Positions 13,001-26,252 of a stretch of 64,000 nucleotides of DNA are shown here, one piece after another; positions within the stretch are counted from its first letter, which is position 1, and every line of letters starts with the position of its first letter. The DNA is from Rhizomys pruinosus (Eukaryota; Chordata; Mammalia; Rodentia; Spalacidae). Below the pieces are notes generated by a model. That model worked only from the letters and a program-made list of their open reading frames with translations, did not search any database and was not told where the DNA came from. The DNA lies in assembly GCA_009823505.1 (NCBI GenBank), contig VZQC01000392.1, positions 3,827,081 through 3,891,080 on the forward strand, in the 5' to 3' direction. The translations under genes and the position numbers were made by a program.

Positions 13001-16000
13001 ACTATATTTGGCACTGTGAAAACGCTCCTCTATTTGCTCTTCATGTCTTTTATCCTGAGTATGTGAGGGTCAGGGTGCCATGCACTTGCATCTGAGATGG
13101 TGCTCCACCAGGCTGTTCGTAGACAAATGTTCCCTCACCCTCTTTTCCCACTCCCCAGGGCTTCCTGGTGAAATGTAATTGCAGCTGAGGTCTTTCAGAG
13201 TTGAGGCTAGCTGAAGTCGCCTCTCCAACACTTTTTGTAGTCGTACCTTGACTTTTCATCTACATAGATCCTTTTTTCCCTCCTTTTTACTAGAATGTAA
13301 GTTTTATGAGACATGAAGTAAGTTCCTTTTGATCAGGAACTAAGCCAGGCGTGGTACACATCTGTAATCCCAGCATTAAGACAGTAAAGCAAGATGAATG
13401 CTGAGAGTTTTGAGAGCAGCTGGACTCACACAGTCAACTGTCTAAACAACTACACAAGAATAACACTTTATTCTCTCTCTGGCTTTAAAAAAAATTTTTT
13501 TTATTATTATTTATCTTTGTATGTGTATGAATGTACTGTCTGCATGCAGGTCTGTGCACCTGCGTCATTAATGCCGCGGAGGTCAGAAGAGGGTATCGAT
13601 TCCCCTGGAACTGGAGTTCTCCTGGAATTGGAGTTACAGACGGTTCTTAGCCGCCATGTGGGGTGCTGGGATCGAACCTGGGTCTCTGCAAGAGCGTCGG
13701 TGCTTCTTAACCGCTAGGCTATTCTCTCCAGTCCCTCTCTCTGGCTTTTTTTTTTTTTTATTTAAATTAGTTTTTATTGATGCTTTGTGCATTTCATAAC
13801 ATTTTTCAATCAGTTCAGGCTTATTTCCTTTCCTCCCACCCACCCATCCCAGATCATGCATTCTGCCATAACTGTCCTGCATCTTCTCTCAGTTTTTTTT
13901 TTTTTCATTTTTAGCTATAGTGATAATCCATGAGTACAAGCTTCCTTCATGCAAAACCTATCTGCAGGCTGTTGTGCCCAAACACCTACAGCCCCACCAT
14001 CCAGTGGGGGGTGACAGGTTGTTTGTGTTCAATCAAGTTGATCAAATGATTGTCCAGACTACATGCTGTAGTTTCACCATTCCACCATTCGCAGCCCTTA
14101 CATTCTACCACGCCCCCTCTTCCGCAGGTTGTTCCCTAGGCTTAGAAAGGGGCACAGGTGGATGAGAGGTAAAAACAGTCCACTCTCTCTGGAGCTGTTG
14201 ACTTGGACTCTGGTCAATTTGGCTGTTTCCTTTCATGGGCTGACCAGTTTGTCCAGGAATAACCTTTCCATCCTACTGGCTGGCGCGTTATGGCGTTCTC
14301 CCCTCTCTCTGGCTTTTAAAAGAAGGCCTGAATTTTATAGGCATTCACTGGATAGTTATGAGTTTTTTGTTTTTTTTTTTAGTAAATGCCTTTATTTATT
14401 TATTTATTTATTTTTATATTTATTTACTTATTTTGGTCTTTTCGAGACAGGGTCTCCCTGTAGCCCCAGCTGTCCTGGAACTTACTCTGTAGACCAGGCT
14501 GGCCTTGAACTCACAAAGATCGCATGCCTCTGCCTCCCAAGTGCTGGATTAAAGGCATGACCAGCATCCCCAGCCGATGAGTAGATTTTTCAATGAAAGG
14601 CCATGCCAGAAGCTTCCTCAGAGATGGAAGCTCCGATGTTAGCATGGCTCTTGTAGTAGAGAAGCAAAAACAAAGAGGAGAGAGGAAAAACTAACACATG
14701 GGAGAGAATACGTTAGGTGTAGAGTGACATGCAGAGACTAGACAGGAGTTCTGAACAAGACTCAGCCGCTCGCTTCAGGGTACTGAGAGCTGTTCCTGTT
14801 TTTACACATGAAGATGTTTGATGTGCCAGGTCCCGATCCTCAGATCCTTTATTTGATATTTATATTAAAAATTGATTGAGGGACTTTGGGGAGGCGGGAG
14901 AGCGGAGGATCTCTGTGAGTTCAAGGCTGGCCTATCTACATTGAGTTCCAGGCCAGCTGGGGCTTAGAGAGACCCTGTCTTAAAATAAAAAAAAAAAAAG
15001 ATTGGGGCTGAGCATGGTGAGCCATAATCCCAGCGCCGGGAGCCAGGCAGCAGATCTCTGTGAGATCAAGGCCAAGTTAGCCTGGTCTACATAGCAAGTG
15101 TTTAGGCCAGTTGGGGCAAAAACGTGAACATGGACCAACTAAGGAACCATCACCAGAGTCCCTTGCCCTTTGTGGCCTGGTGACACACTAAGAGGTCGCT
15201 TGGGAAAGTGGAAGGACACCTCTGTAAGGACATAGTGGTACAGAAATGGAAAAAAAGGTACTGCAGTGTCTGAGGACTGTCTCCTCAAGGGCAAGGCTCA
15301 ATCCTGATTTGGGATTAGCAGAACCACAAAGATCAGCCACACCAGACCTCAGGAAGGCCATCTATGTGTTTGTCTAGCCAAGGTATCCTCAAGCTAGGAC
15401 TGCTGGGCTGCTGGGGTCCCAGATAAATCCTCTCTTCCAGCCCCTTTAAATGCTGAACTTGAGAACAGTTTGGGACCCAATGAAAAGACTTTGCACAGTT
15501 ACGGCCAGAGAATATTCAACTCAAGATCCATTCATATATTCACTAAGTATTTGTTACCTCCTGAATGCCTGGCATTCTTAGATGCTTAGAATAGAGTGGC
15601 AGACAAAAGGAACAAAAAGCCCTGCCTTCCTAGAATCTGTATTCTATCAAATAAAACACTTTCTGAGAAAGAAAGCAATTTTAGAGGGCCTCTACTCTGC
15701 TGTATTAAAAAATAAACAAATGCCCTCCCCCAAACCTTCCATAGCCATTGCACTTGAAGTAGATACCTCTTGACCATCCCAGATCATTCACAAGAGATCC
15801 GCACAGTGACGGCGGTGGAGCTTGTTCATGACAGGAAAAATTATAAGCACCCTGTGTGTCAAAGGTAGTTCAGNTGGGAGGCAGAGGCAGGCGGATCTTT
15901 GTGAGTTCAAGGCCAGCTTGGTCTACAGAGTGAGTTCCAGGACAGCTGGGGCTACAGGGAGACCCTGTCTCAAAAAGACCAAAAAAAATAGTTTATATCT

Positions 16001-19000
16001 TCAATTGTTATAAATGGAATTGTTGCTGGGTGTGGTGGTGCACGCCTTTAATCCTAGCACATGTGAGGCAGAGGGAGGTGGATCTCTGTGAGTTCAAGGC
16101 TAGCCTGGTCTACAGAGTGAGTTCCAGGACAGCCAGAGCTACAGGGAAACCCTATCTCAAACAAACAAACAAACAAACAAACAAAAAAAGAATTGTTTTG
16201 TTTCCTTTTGGACTGTTTACTGTTGATGAACAGAAATGCAACTATTTTTTAGGTTGATCTTATGTTCTATAATATTGCTGAATTTGTTTATTGAAGGATT
16301 TATGCTTAGGGTTTCTATGTATGTCTGTTTTAATGTCATCTGTGGATAGAGTTTTGTTTTTTTCTTTTTGGTTTGGATGGCTTTTATCTATTTCTTGACT
16401 AATTCTCTGGCTATGACTTCTAGTAAAACACTGAGTAGAAATGGCTGAAGTGAGCATCCCAGAGGTGCTCCTGAAATCAGAGGGAAGGTCTTTCACAACT
16501 CAATATATTAGCTGTGGCGTTTTCCTACATACCTTTCTCATGTTAAGAAATGTAACTTCTGTTTGGTTTTTTTAATCATGAAGAGGTGTGGAATTTTGTG
16601 AAATGCCCTGTTCTGTGTCAGTTGAGACCATTATGCATATTTTTCCCTTCGTCCTGTCAACATGACACATTATAGGACTGGTTTTTATATGTTGAACAAC
16701 CCTTGGACTTCTGGGGGTAAACCTCACCTGGTTATGGCCTCTGAAGTCCTAATGGGCTCTTGGATTGAGCTAGATAATATTTTTGTGTCTATATTGATAG
16801 GAATAATAGCCTGTAAGTTTCTTGTAATGTCTTGTGAGAGTCATGCTGGAATCATAGAATAAGTTAGTTTCCTTATGTTCCATTTTGGAAGAATTTGAAG
16901 ATTGGTGCTAATTCTTCTTTTAGCATTTGGAAAGATTCACCAGTGAAACCTTGTTGTTTTGGGTATTGTGTGTTTGTGTATCTGTGTGTACACATGTGTG
17001 CATGTGTGTATATGTGTATGTTTATGGTTGTGTGTGCATATGTACAGATAAAATTGCTTCTTTCTTTTAGTTTTTTTGAGTATAGGTCTCTCATGTTGCC
17101 CCAGATGGCCTGATACTCATTATGTAGACCAGGCTGGCCTGAATCTCAGAGATCCACCTGCCTCTGTTCCTCCAGTGCTGGGATTAAAAGTGGGTCCCAC
17201 CTAAAATTGCTTCATTGTTGCAGATCTCTTTGGAGCTCCTACTTTCTCTTGAGATAGTTTAATTTGAGATTTTAATTCATGTGCCAGGACATAAGGAGAA
17301 CCAGCTGTGTGCCTGTTCATGATGGCTACACACTCTTTATAGTCTCATCATTATATGACATCCTTTTCCACCTCTTGAAACAATTTAGTTTTATAGTCTA
17401 TGTTATCTGTTATAATCTAGAGATCACAGCTGCTTTTTTGGTGTAACTGAGTGGAATGTAGTGTTCTAGCTCTTTGACTTGCTTGTGTCTTAGGATCTAT
17501 AATGAATTGCTTGTACAAATCATACAGGTGAGGGATGTATTTTTGTTGCTGTTGTTTTTTGAGACATGGTCTCCCTGTATCCCCAGCTGGTGTGGAACTT
17601 ACTATATAAATCAGGCTGGCCTTAATTTCAGAGAGATCTGCCTGGCCAGACACTAATTTAAAAATATTTTACTTTTTAATTTTGTGTGTATGAGTGTCTT
17701 GCCTGGATGTAGATATGTGAGTGCACTGGTGTTGTGCAATGCCCAGGGATGTCAGAAGAGGGTGTTGCATCCCTTAGGACAGGAGTTATCGATGGCTGTT
17801 AGCTGCCATGTGGGTGTTGGGAATTGAACTTGGGTTCTCTGCAAGAGCAAACTGTGCTCTTAACCTCTGAGCCACATCTCCAGTTCCTGGACATTATTTC
17901 TTTAATACTCTGAAGATATTGGAGCTCTGTATGATTTTGGAAATAGTATGATAAAGAAAAACTTTCTAATTTCTAATCATTCCTTCATAAGGTTCCCTAT
18001 CAGATTGTGTGTATCTGAGCTGGGGAGAGATTGTCTGTGTTTTTCGAGGTAAGAATCCAGGAAGGGGGAGGGAGACACGGGGAAAGGGAAGCCCAGCACA
18101 CAGCTGCCGGATGTCGACTATATTTGGCACTGTGAAAACGCTCCTCTATTTGCTCTTCATGTCTTTTATCCTGAGTATGTGAGGGTCAGGGTGCCATGCA
18201 CTTGCATCTGAGATGGTGCTCCACCAGGCTGTTCGTAGACAAATGTTCCCTCACCCTCTTTTCCCACTCCCCAGGGCTTCCTGGTGAAATGTAATTGCAG
18301 CTGAGGTCTTTCAGAGTTGAGGCTAGCTGAAGTCGCCTCTCCAACACTTTTTGTACTGTACCTTGACTTTTCATCTACATAGATCCTTTTTTCCCCCCTT
18401 TTTACTAGAATGTAAGTTTTATGAGACATGAAGTAAGTTCCTTTTGATCAGGAACTAAGCCAGGCGTGGTACACATCTGTAATCCCAGCATTAAGAAGCT
18501 AAAGCAAGATGAATGCTGAGAGTTTGAGAGCAGCTGGACTACACAGTCAGACCTTGTCTCAAACAACTACACAAGAATAACACTTTATTCTCTCTCTGGC
18601 TTTAAAAAAAATTTTTTTTTATTATTATTTATCTTTGTATGTGTATGAATGTACTGTCTGCATGCAGGTCTGTGCACCTGCGTCATTCAATGCCGCGGAG
18701 GTCAGAAGAGGGTCTCGGATTCCCCTGGAACTGGAGTTCTCCTGGAATTGGAGTTACAGACGGTTCTTAGCCGCCATGTGGGTGCTGGGGATCGAACCTG
18801 GGTCCTCTGCAAGAGCGTCGGTGCTCTTAACCGCTAGGCTATCTCTCCAGTCCCTCTCTCTGGCTTTTTTTTTTTTTTATTTAAATTAGTTTTTATTGAT
18901 GCTTTGTGCATTTCATACATTTTTCCAATTCAGTTCAGGCTTATTTCCCTTTCCCTCCCCCCCACCCTCACCCCATCCCAGATCATGCATTCTGCCATAA

Positions 19001-19523
19001 CTGTCCTGCATCTTTCTCTCAGTTTTTTTTTTTTTTCATTTTTAGCTATAAGTGATAATCCATGAGTACAAGCATCCTTCATGCAAAACCTATCTGCAGG
19101 CTGTTGTGCCCAAACACCTACAGCCCCACCATCCAGTGGGGGGTGACAGGTTGTTTGTTCAATCAAGTTGATCAAATGAGTGTCCAGACTACATTGCTGT
19201 AGTTTCACCATTCACCCCAATCGCAGCCCTTACATTCTACCACGCCCCCTCTTCCGCAGGTTGTTCCCTAGGCTTAGAAAAGGGGCACAGGTGGATGAGA
19301 GGTAAAACAGTCCACTCTCTCTGGAGCTGTTGACTTGGACTCTGGTCAATTCTGGCTGTTTCCTTTCATGGGCTGACAGTTTGTCCAGGAATAACCTTTC
19401 CATCCTACTGGCCTGGCGCGTTATGGCGTCTCCCCTCTCTCTGGCTTTTAAAAGAAGGCCTGAATTTTATAGGCATTCACTGGATAGTTGATGAGTTTTT
19501 TGTTTTTTTTTTAGTAAATGCCT

Positions 19524-19562
<39 letters not shown>

Positions 19563-22500
19563 TTTTTGGTCTTTTCGAGACAGGGTCTCCCTGTAGCCCC
19601 AGCTGTCCTGGAACTTACTCTGTAGACCAGGCTGGCCTTGAACTCACAAAGATCCGCCTGCCTCTGCCTCCCAAGTGCTAGGATTAAAGGCATGCACCAG
19701 CATCCCCAGCCGATGAGTAGATTTTTCAATGAAAGGCCATGCCAGAAGCTTCCTCAGAGATGGAAGCTCCGATGTTAGCATGGCTCTTGAGTAGAGAAGA
19801 AAAACAAAGAGGAGAGAGGAAAAACTAACACATGGGAGAGAATACGTTAGGTGTAGAGTGACATGCAGAGACTAGACAGGAGTTCTGAACAAGACTCAGC
19901 CGCTCGCTTCAGGGTACTGAGAGCTGTTCCTGTTTTTACACATGAAGATGTTTGATGTGCCAGGTCCCGATCCTCAGATCCTTTATTTGATATTTATATT
20001 AAAAATTGATTGAGGGACTTGGGAGGCGGGGAGCGGGGGATCTCTGTGAGTTCAAGGCTGGCCTATCTACATTGAGTTCCAGGCCAGCTGGGGCTATAGA
20101 GAGACCCTGTCTTAAAAAAGATCAAAAAAAAAAAAAGATTGGGGGCTGAGCATGGTGAGCCATAATCCCAGCGCCGGGAGCCAGGCAGCAGATCTCTGTG
20201 AGATCAAGGCCAAGTTAGCCTGGTCTACATAGCAAGTTCTAGGCCAGTTGGGGCAAAAAGTGAACCATGGACCAACTAAGGAACCATCACCAGAGTCCCC
20301 TTGCCCTTTGTGGCCTGGTGACACACTAGAGGTCGCTTGGGAAGTGGAAGGACACCTCTGTAAGGACATAGTGGTACAGAAATGGAAAAAAAGGTACTGC
20401 AGTGTCTGAGGACTGTCTCCTCAAGGGCAAGGCTCAATCCTGATTTGGGATTAGCAGAACCACAAAGATCAGCCACACCAGACCTCAGGAAGGCCATCTA
20501 TGTGTTCTGCAGCCAAGGTTCCTCTCAACTAGGCTGCTGGGTGCTGGGGTCCCAGACTAATCCTCTCTTCCAGGCCCCTTTAAATGCTGAACTTGAGAAC
20601 AGTTTGGGACCCAATGAAAAGACTTTGCACAGTTACGGCCAGAGAATATTCAACTCAAGATCCATTCATATATTCACTAAGTATTTGTTACCTCCTGAAT
20701 GCCTGGCATTCTTAGATGCTTAGAATAGAGTGGCAGACAAAAGGAACAAAAAGCCCTGCCTTCCTAGAATCTGTATTCTATCAAATAAAACACTTTCTGA
20801 GGGAAAGAAAGCAATTTTAGAGGGCCTCTACTCTGCTGTATTAAAAATAAGACAAAATGCCCTCCCCCAAACCTTCCATAGCCATTGCACTTGAAGTAGA
20901 TACCTCTTGACCATCCCAGATATTCACAAGAGATCCGCACAGTGACGGCGGTGGAGCTTGTTCATGACAGGAAAAATTATAAGCACCCTGTGTGTCAAAG
21001 GTAGTTCAGCCGGGCATGGTGGCCCACGCCTGTGATCCCAGCACTCGGGAGGCAGAGGCAGGCGGATGTTTACCCTGTTTATCTTCTAGGTCTGTTTGAG
21101 CATTATATAAGAAATATAAAGCCATAAATGGGGCGTGGTGGTACACTCCTTGGAGGCAGAGGCAGGAGGATGTCTGTGAGACTGAGGCCAACCTGATCTA
21201 GGTAGCCAGTTCCAGGTCCACTGTGGTTACAGGCAGATCCTGTTTCAAAACCAAACCAAACCAAAATCAAAAAGGAAAAAGAAAAGAAGTATAAAGACCT
21301 TAGAATAAGCTTTGAACACTGTAAGCATTTAATAAATGTTAGCTTTTTTTTTTTTGTCTTTTTGAGACAGGGTCTCCCTTTTTTCTTTTATGGTGAAAAA
21401 AATGTGTATTTAGAATTAGCCAACAGGACTACTTAGATGATCCCAATTTTGTTGGCAACATCCAAAGCATCATAGTCAGGAGCCAGTCGAACATAGGCCT
21501 TCTTCTCACCGTCAGGTCTGATCAGGGTACTGACTTTGGCCACATAAGTGTCATGGAGTTTCTTCACAGATATGGTGCTTACTGGCCTTGACAGCCACAG
21601 TGAACACAAGTGTATTATTGTCTTTGATCTTCTTCGTGGCTGACTCAGTTGTCAGGGGGAACTTGATGATGGCACAGTGGTCAAGCTTGTTTCTCCTGGG
21701 GTGCTCTTGTGAGGGTACTTGGGCTGCCCCTCGAGCTGCAGGGTCTTGGGCTGCTGGAAGGTGGGTGACTTTCAGATCTTTTTGTGGCTGTGGATGCCTT
21801 TCAACACTGCCTTCTTGGCTTTCAATGCCTTCACTTTAGCTTCGGCTTTGGAAGGGGCAGGAACTTTCTTCTTCACTTTGGGCGCCATCTTGACGAAAAG
21901 GTGGGGTCTCCCTTTAGCCCTAACTCCCTTTAGCCCTGGAATTCACTATGTAGACCAGGCTGGCCTTGAATTCACAAAAGATCTGCCTGCCTCTCCTCCT
22001 GAGTGCTGGGATTGTGGATAATGGAGTATGATGTAGTAGTTAAAGAGTTGAAGGGGCTAAGTAAAGTTAAATAGAGTGGGCTAAATAGATCTGAAATATG
22101 TAATACCCCTTTATTTTTCCATTCAGCACATAATTATTGAATGTCCACAATATTCCAGGCAGTGTTCTAGGTTCTTAGGAATCACTAATGAACAAAACCA
22201 AGGTCCTGTCCAGTGGACCAAATATGCCAGAGGTAGAGAAATGAGTACACAATGTAAAGAAGGTCTAGGTCATGTCAGGAGATGATCAGTGTGGTGGAAA
22301 GGAGATTCGAAGTATAGGAAAGGAATGTGGGAATGTCGGGGTTAAGGGGCAGAGTCTGCTGAACTGAGCCAGCAAAACAAATATAAGAAAATGTTAATTA
22401 TTATCAGCTCTAGGTGGAGGGCATATAGGGGTTACCTCATTACTTTTGCTTTTCTCAATATAGAAAATTCTTCTTATGATAGAAAGATAAAAGAAAAATG

Positions 22501-23714
22501 AATCTGAATTATGTCTAGAATCAGGAAGTTAAAAAGGAGAAAGACCTAAAGAGTGTCTTCTGTGTGTATGCAGGGTGTATATGGGTGTGATGTTTAAATA
22601 TTTTGATGTAAAGTTCTTTTGGAACTTTAAAGTTCTTTGGTAGAGATGAGCAAAGTCACAATACAGAAGATCAAACAGTATTTTAGAAAGCAAATGTGAC
22701 AATCAATATAATTAGGATAAATACGAAAATGTGTTGCATCTGTAACATAGGACATCTCTGAGCTGAAGTGATGACATGATTCAGCACCTCAACAAACCCT
22801 GGGAGGACTGCTGCGAAGCTGCCCTATCTTTCTTAGGAGCCTGTTTTGGGGGGGGGGGGTATCACTATGCCTATACAGCCTCAGCTTCCAGGTCCCTTGC
22901 CTCTTCCCGCTGTGTAGAATGTGGCTGTGAAGACTGGAGCTTCAGTGGCACTGGGGGGCCCTTCAAAAGGGAGCTGCGGAGGGAGGGGAGGTGGCAGGAC
23001 GCCAGCCAAGCTCAGCAATGGACATGGAAGACGGTGTCGTTAGAGCAGACGGAATGGAGCTCCGAGCTAAGACAGATGCTAGACTGTGGTTTCGTGCTGC
23101 TAACCTGGTAGACCACCAGAAGGGCCTTCTCACACCAGAGGTTCGAAAGCATGCAATGCCATCCACCCCGAGTCTATCTAGACCGGAGGCAAAATTCTGT
23201 CAGTGCCACTTGGAAACTGTGAACCTTGGCCAGTTATTTGAGCTCCTGAAGTGGCAGTTTCTTTATCTGTAAACTGGAGAACATATTGTTTACTTGACAA
23301 AATCATTAGAAAGGTTAAGGAAAGCTGATCTATACCAAGGACTGTGTTCAGTGCTGACCACTTATTGAAATAATTTATCAAAAAAAAATAATTTATCCAA
23401 TGGGAATGGAATCACAGAGCAAAAAGGGGTTATGTTTTTAATTCACATTGCTCAGATAAATGTCTTCAATGAAATAAACTAAAAGTATATATTTTATAAA
23501 GGAAATATTCTCAGTTGGTGAATATAATAAAAATATTAGAAGAAAAGATGTATTTCACATACTTAGTGGAACAAAATAATAAACTCAGTGACAGACCTAA
23601 TTATATTTAGTATATAGTAAAAAGTATTTCAAAACACTGGGGAAAAGATAAAATATTTAGTAATTCGAGGATAACCAGGCTACTAGGTAGAAAAAAATCG
23701 TTAGATTCTTAACT

Positions 23715-23753
<39 letters not shown>

Positions 23754-26204
23754 CTGGGAAGACTGATGCTGCCCTATCTTTCTTAGGAGCCTGTTCCTGG
23801 GGGGGGTTATCAGAAGATTTATTTATACTTTTAAAATAATTTACATTTATTTTATGTATATGAGTGTTTTGCTTGCATGTATGTAAATGCATCCATGTCA
23901 TGCAATGATAGAAGAGAGCACTGGATTCCCTAGAACTGGAGTTACATTACAGTTAGCCACCATGTGGGTGGTAGAAATTAAACCTGGGTCTTCTTCAGGA
24001 GCAGCCAGTGCTCTTAACCACTGACCCATCTCTCCATCCTCCAAAATATTTATTTTACTTTATGTGTATAAGTGTTTTTCCTGCATGTGTGTAAGTATAC
24101 GACATGCTTGCTTGGTGCCTGTGAAGACTAGATGAGGGCCGGGCGTGGTGGCGCACGCCTTTAATCCTAGCACTTGGGAGGCAGAGGCAGGCGGATCTTT
24201 GTGAGTTCAAGGCCAGCCTGGTCTACAATGTGAGTTCCAGGACAGCTGGGGCTACAGGGAGACCCTGTCTCGAAAAGACCAAAAAAAAAAGACTAGATGA
24301 GGGGGTTGTGTCTTCTGGAACTAGAGTTATAGGCAGTTGTGCACTACCATGTGGGTGCTGGGAACTGAACCAAGGTCCTCAGCAAGAGTCCTTGACTGCT
24401 GACCTGGCTCTTTAGCCTCATCAGGGCTATACATTAACAAAATTTTAGATGGAGGAAAATAGAATGTAGATATATTTCCATAATCTTGAGGTTAGAAGGT
24501 TCTAAATGTACCATCAAAGGCATAAATTTGAAAATAAAATATAAATATATGTTGTCTAGATGACATTTTTAAAGATTTAAACTTTGTTAGAGATTATTAT
24601 AAACAAAGTTAAAAAGCAATTATTATATTCAATCAGAAATTGAAATTCAGTAACATAAACCTCCTAGTGAGAAGACTTTATCATCAAAGAACATGAAAAT
24701 GCAGTTCCTAAAAGAGCATCTTTGAACAATCAACACAGAGGGTAGCCACAGTGCAGTGTTAGGAAATCATGGTGGTCCCCATGAATAAGTTGCCGTGTAT
24801 TAAAATGTTGTAAGAAGTGTTTCTTTTTGGTTTTGATTTTGTTTGTTTTTTTTTGTCTTTTTGAGACACAGTCTCCTTGTAGCTCCAGCTGGTCTGGAAC
24901 TCGTTTTGTAGCCCAGGTTGGCCTTGAACTCACAGAGATCCACCTGCCTCTGCCTCCCAAGTGCTGGGATTAAAAGTGTGCGCCACCACCATTGGGTAAG
25001 AAGAGTATTTTGAGAGGTAGAAAATAGTTTTCTATGAAGAAATTATTAGTGAAAACTTGTGTATCTCTATATTATGTTTTTATTTTTAAAGATATTCTAT
25101 TTTTATGTATAGGAGTGTATTGCCTGCATGTATATAAGTGCACCCATGTCATATAATGCCTGCGGAGGTGAGAAGAGGGCATTGGATCCCCCTGGAACTG
25201 GGGTTACAGATGGTTGTTAGTTGCCATGTGGGTGCTGGGGGTCGAACTCAGGTCCTCTGCAAGAGCAGCCAGTGCTCTTAACTGCTGAGCCATCTCTCCA
25301 GCCCCCTATGTTCTTGTTCTTATATAGCAAGCAATGAAATAATAAGGAATTTGGGCTTAGCGGGTAAGGACACTTGTTGATATGCTTTGACAGCCTAAGT
25401 TGGAGGCAGGAACCCACAAGACAGGGAGACGACTACCTCCTGCAAGTTGTCCTCAGAGCATGCACACACAGTTAATAAATAAATGTCAAAGATGTTTAAG
25501 GAAAGTTAAAAAATAAATAAATAAAATAAATAAAAAATAAAAAAGGAAAGTAAATATGTATATATGTATATCTGTCCTGAAAGAAACATGTTAATAATTT
25601 TTTTTAGTTGGAGGAATATAGATAGCAATGTTTTTTTGAACTTTAGTGTTTTGATATATATGTTTTGCTAATTAGGAACAAAAGGATGGATACTTTTAAA
25701 TTTTTCATAGACAAAGACTAAGGATCCAATGTTGAAAGGTACCTACTGGTTACACTGGGGACTCTTTGAGCATCATAAAGAATAAATATGGCTGGGAATG
25801 GAGAGCTGGCGCAGCTGTTAAAATGGTTCAGGCTCACAAGCCAAAAGCCAAAAGAATAATGATGGCACTGGTGGGGGGGGTGCAGGCTGGAACCCCAGCA
25901 CTTGGGAGGCAGAGGCAGGAGGATTTGCCCCAAGTTTGAGACCAGTCTGATCTGCATGACAAGCAAACAAGGTGTGGGTTAGGCGTGGTGGTACAAGACA
26001 GTGATCCTAATACTTCAGAAGCTGAGGCAGGAGGATTGTGCATTCAAAAGTAGTTTTAGGGGCTGGAGAGATGGCTTAGGGCTTAGGTTAAGAGTACTTG
26101 CTGCTGTTCCAGGGGACTGGAGTTTGATTCCCAGCGCCCACATTAGGTGGCTCACAACTGCCTGTAAGCTCCAGGGGATCCAACACTACTCTCTAGGGTC
26201 CGTG

Positions 26205-26252
<48 letters not shown>

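Larger units (their letters stand above)
12450..15853 (+). repeat. Direct duplication A, ends at single N
   Basis: This is collinear with 17560-21008: the same B2, uncharacterised repeat, B2, L1-like, B1, B1 and L2-like order. It carries dozens of single-base insertions and deletions relative to copy B. It ends exactly at the N at 15854. It is probably an unmerged, lower-accuracy contig end. Confidence 0.9.
17560..21008 (+). repeat. Direct duplication B
   Basis: This is the second version of the 3.4-kb segment. It generally keeps reading patterns closer to repeat consensus (for example full B2 and B1 units), so it appears the more accurate copy. It continues past the end of A into GCCGGGCATGGTGG. 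Confidence 0.9.

Noticed and set aside
16205..17113. Small frames within the antisense L1
   Set aside because: No long reverse-transcriptase frame survives; the L1 is a decayed fragment.
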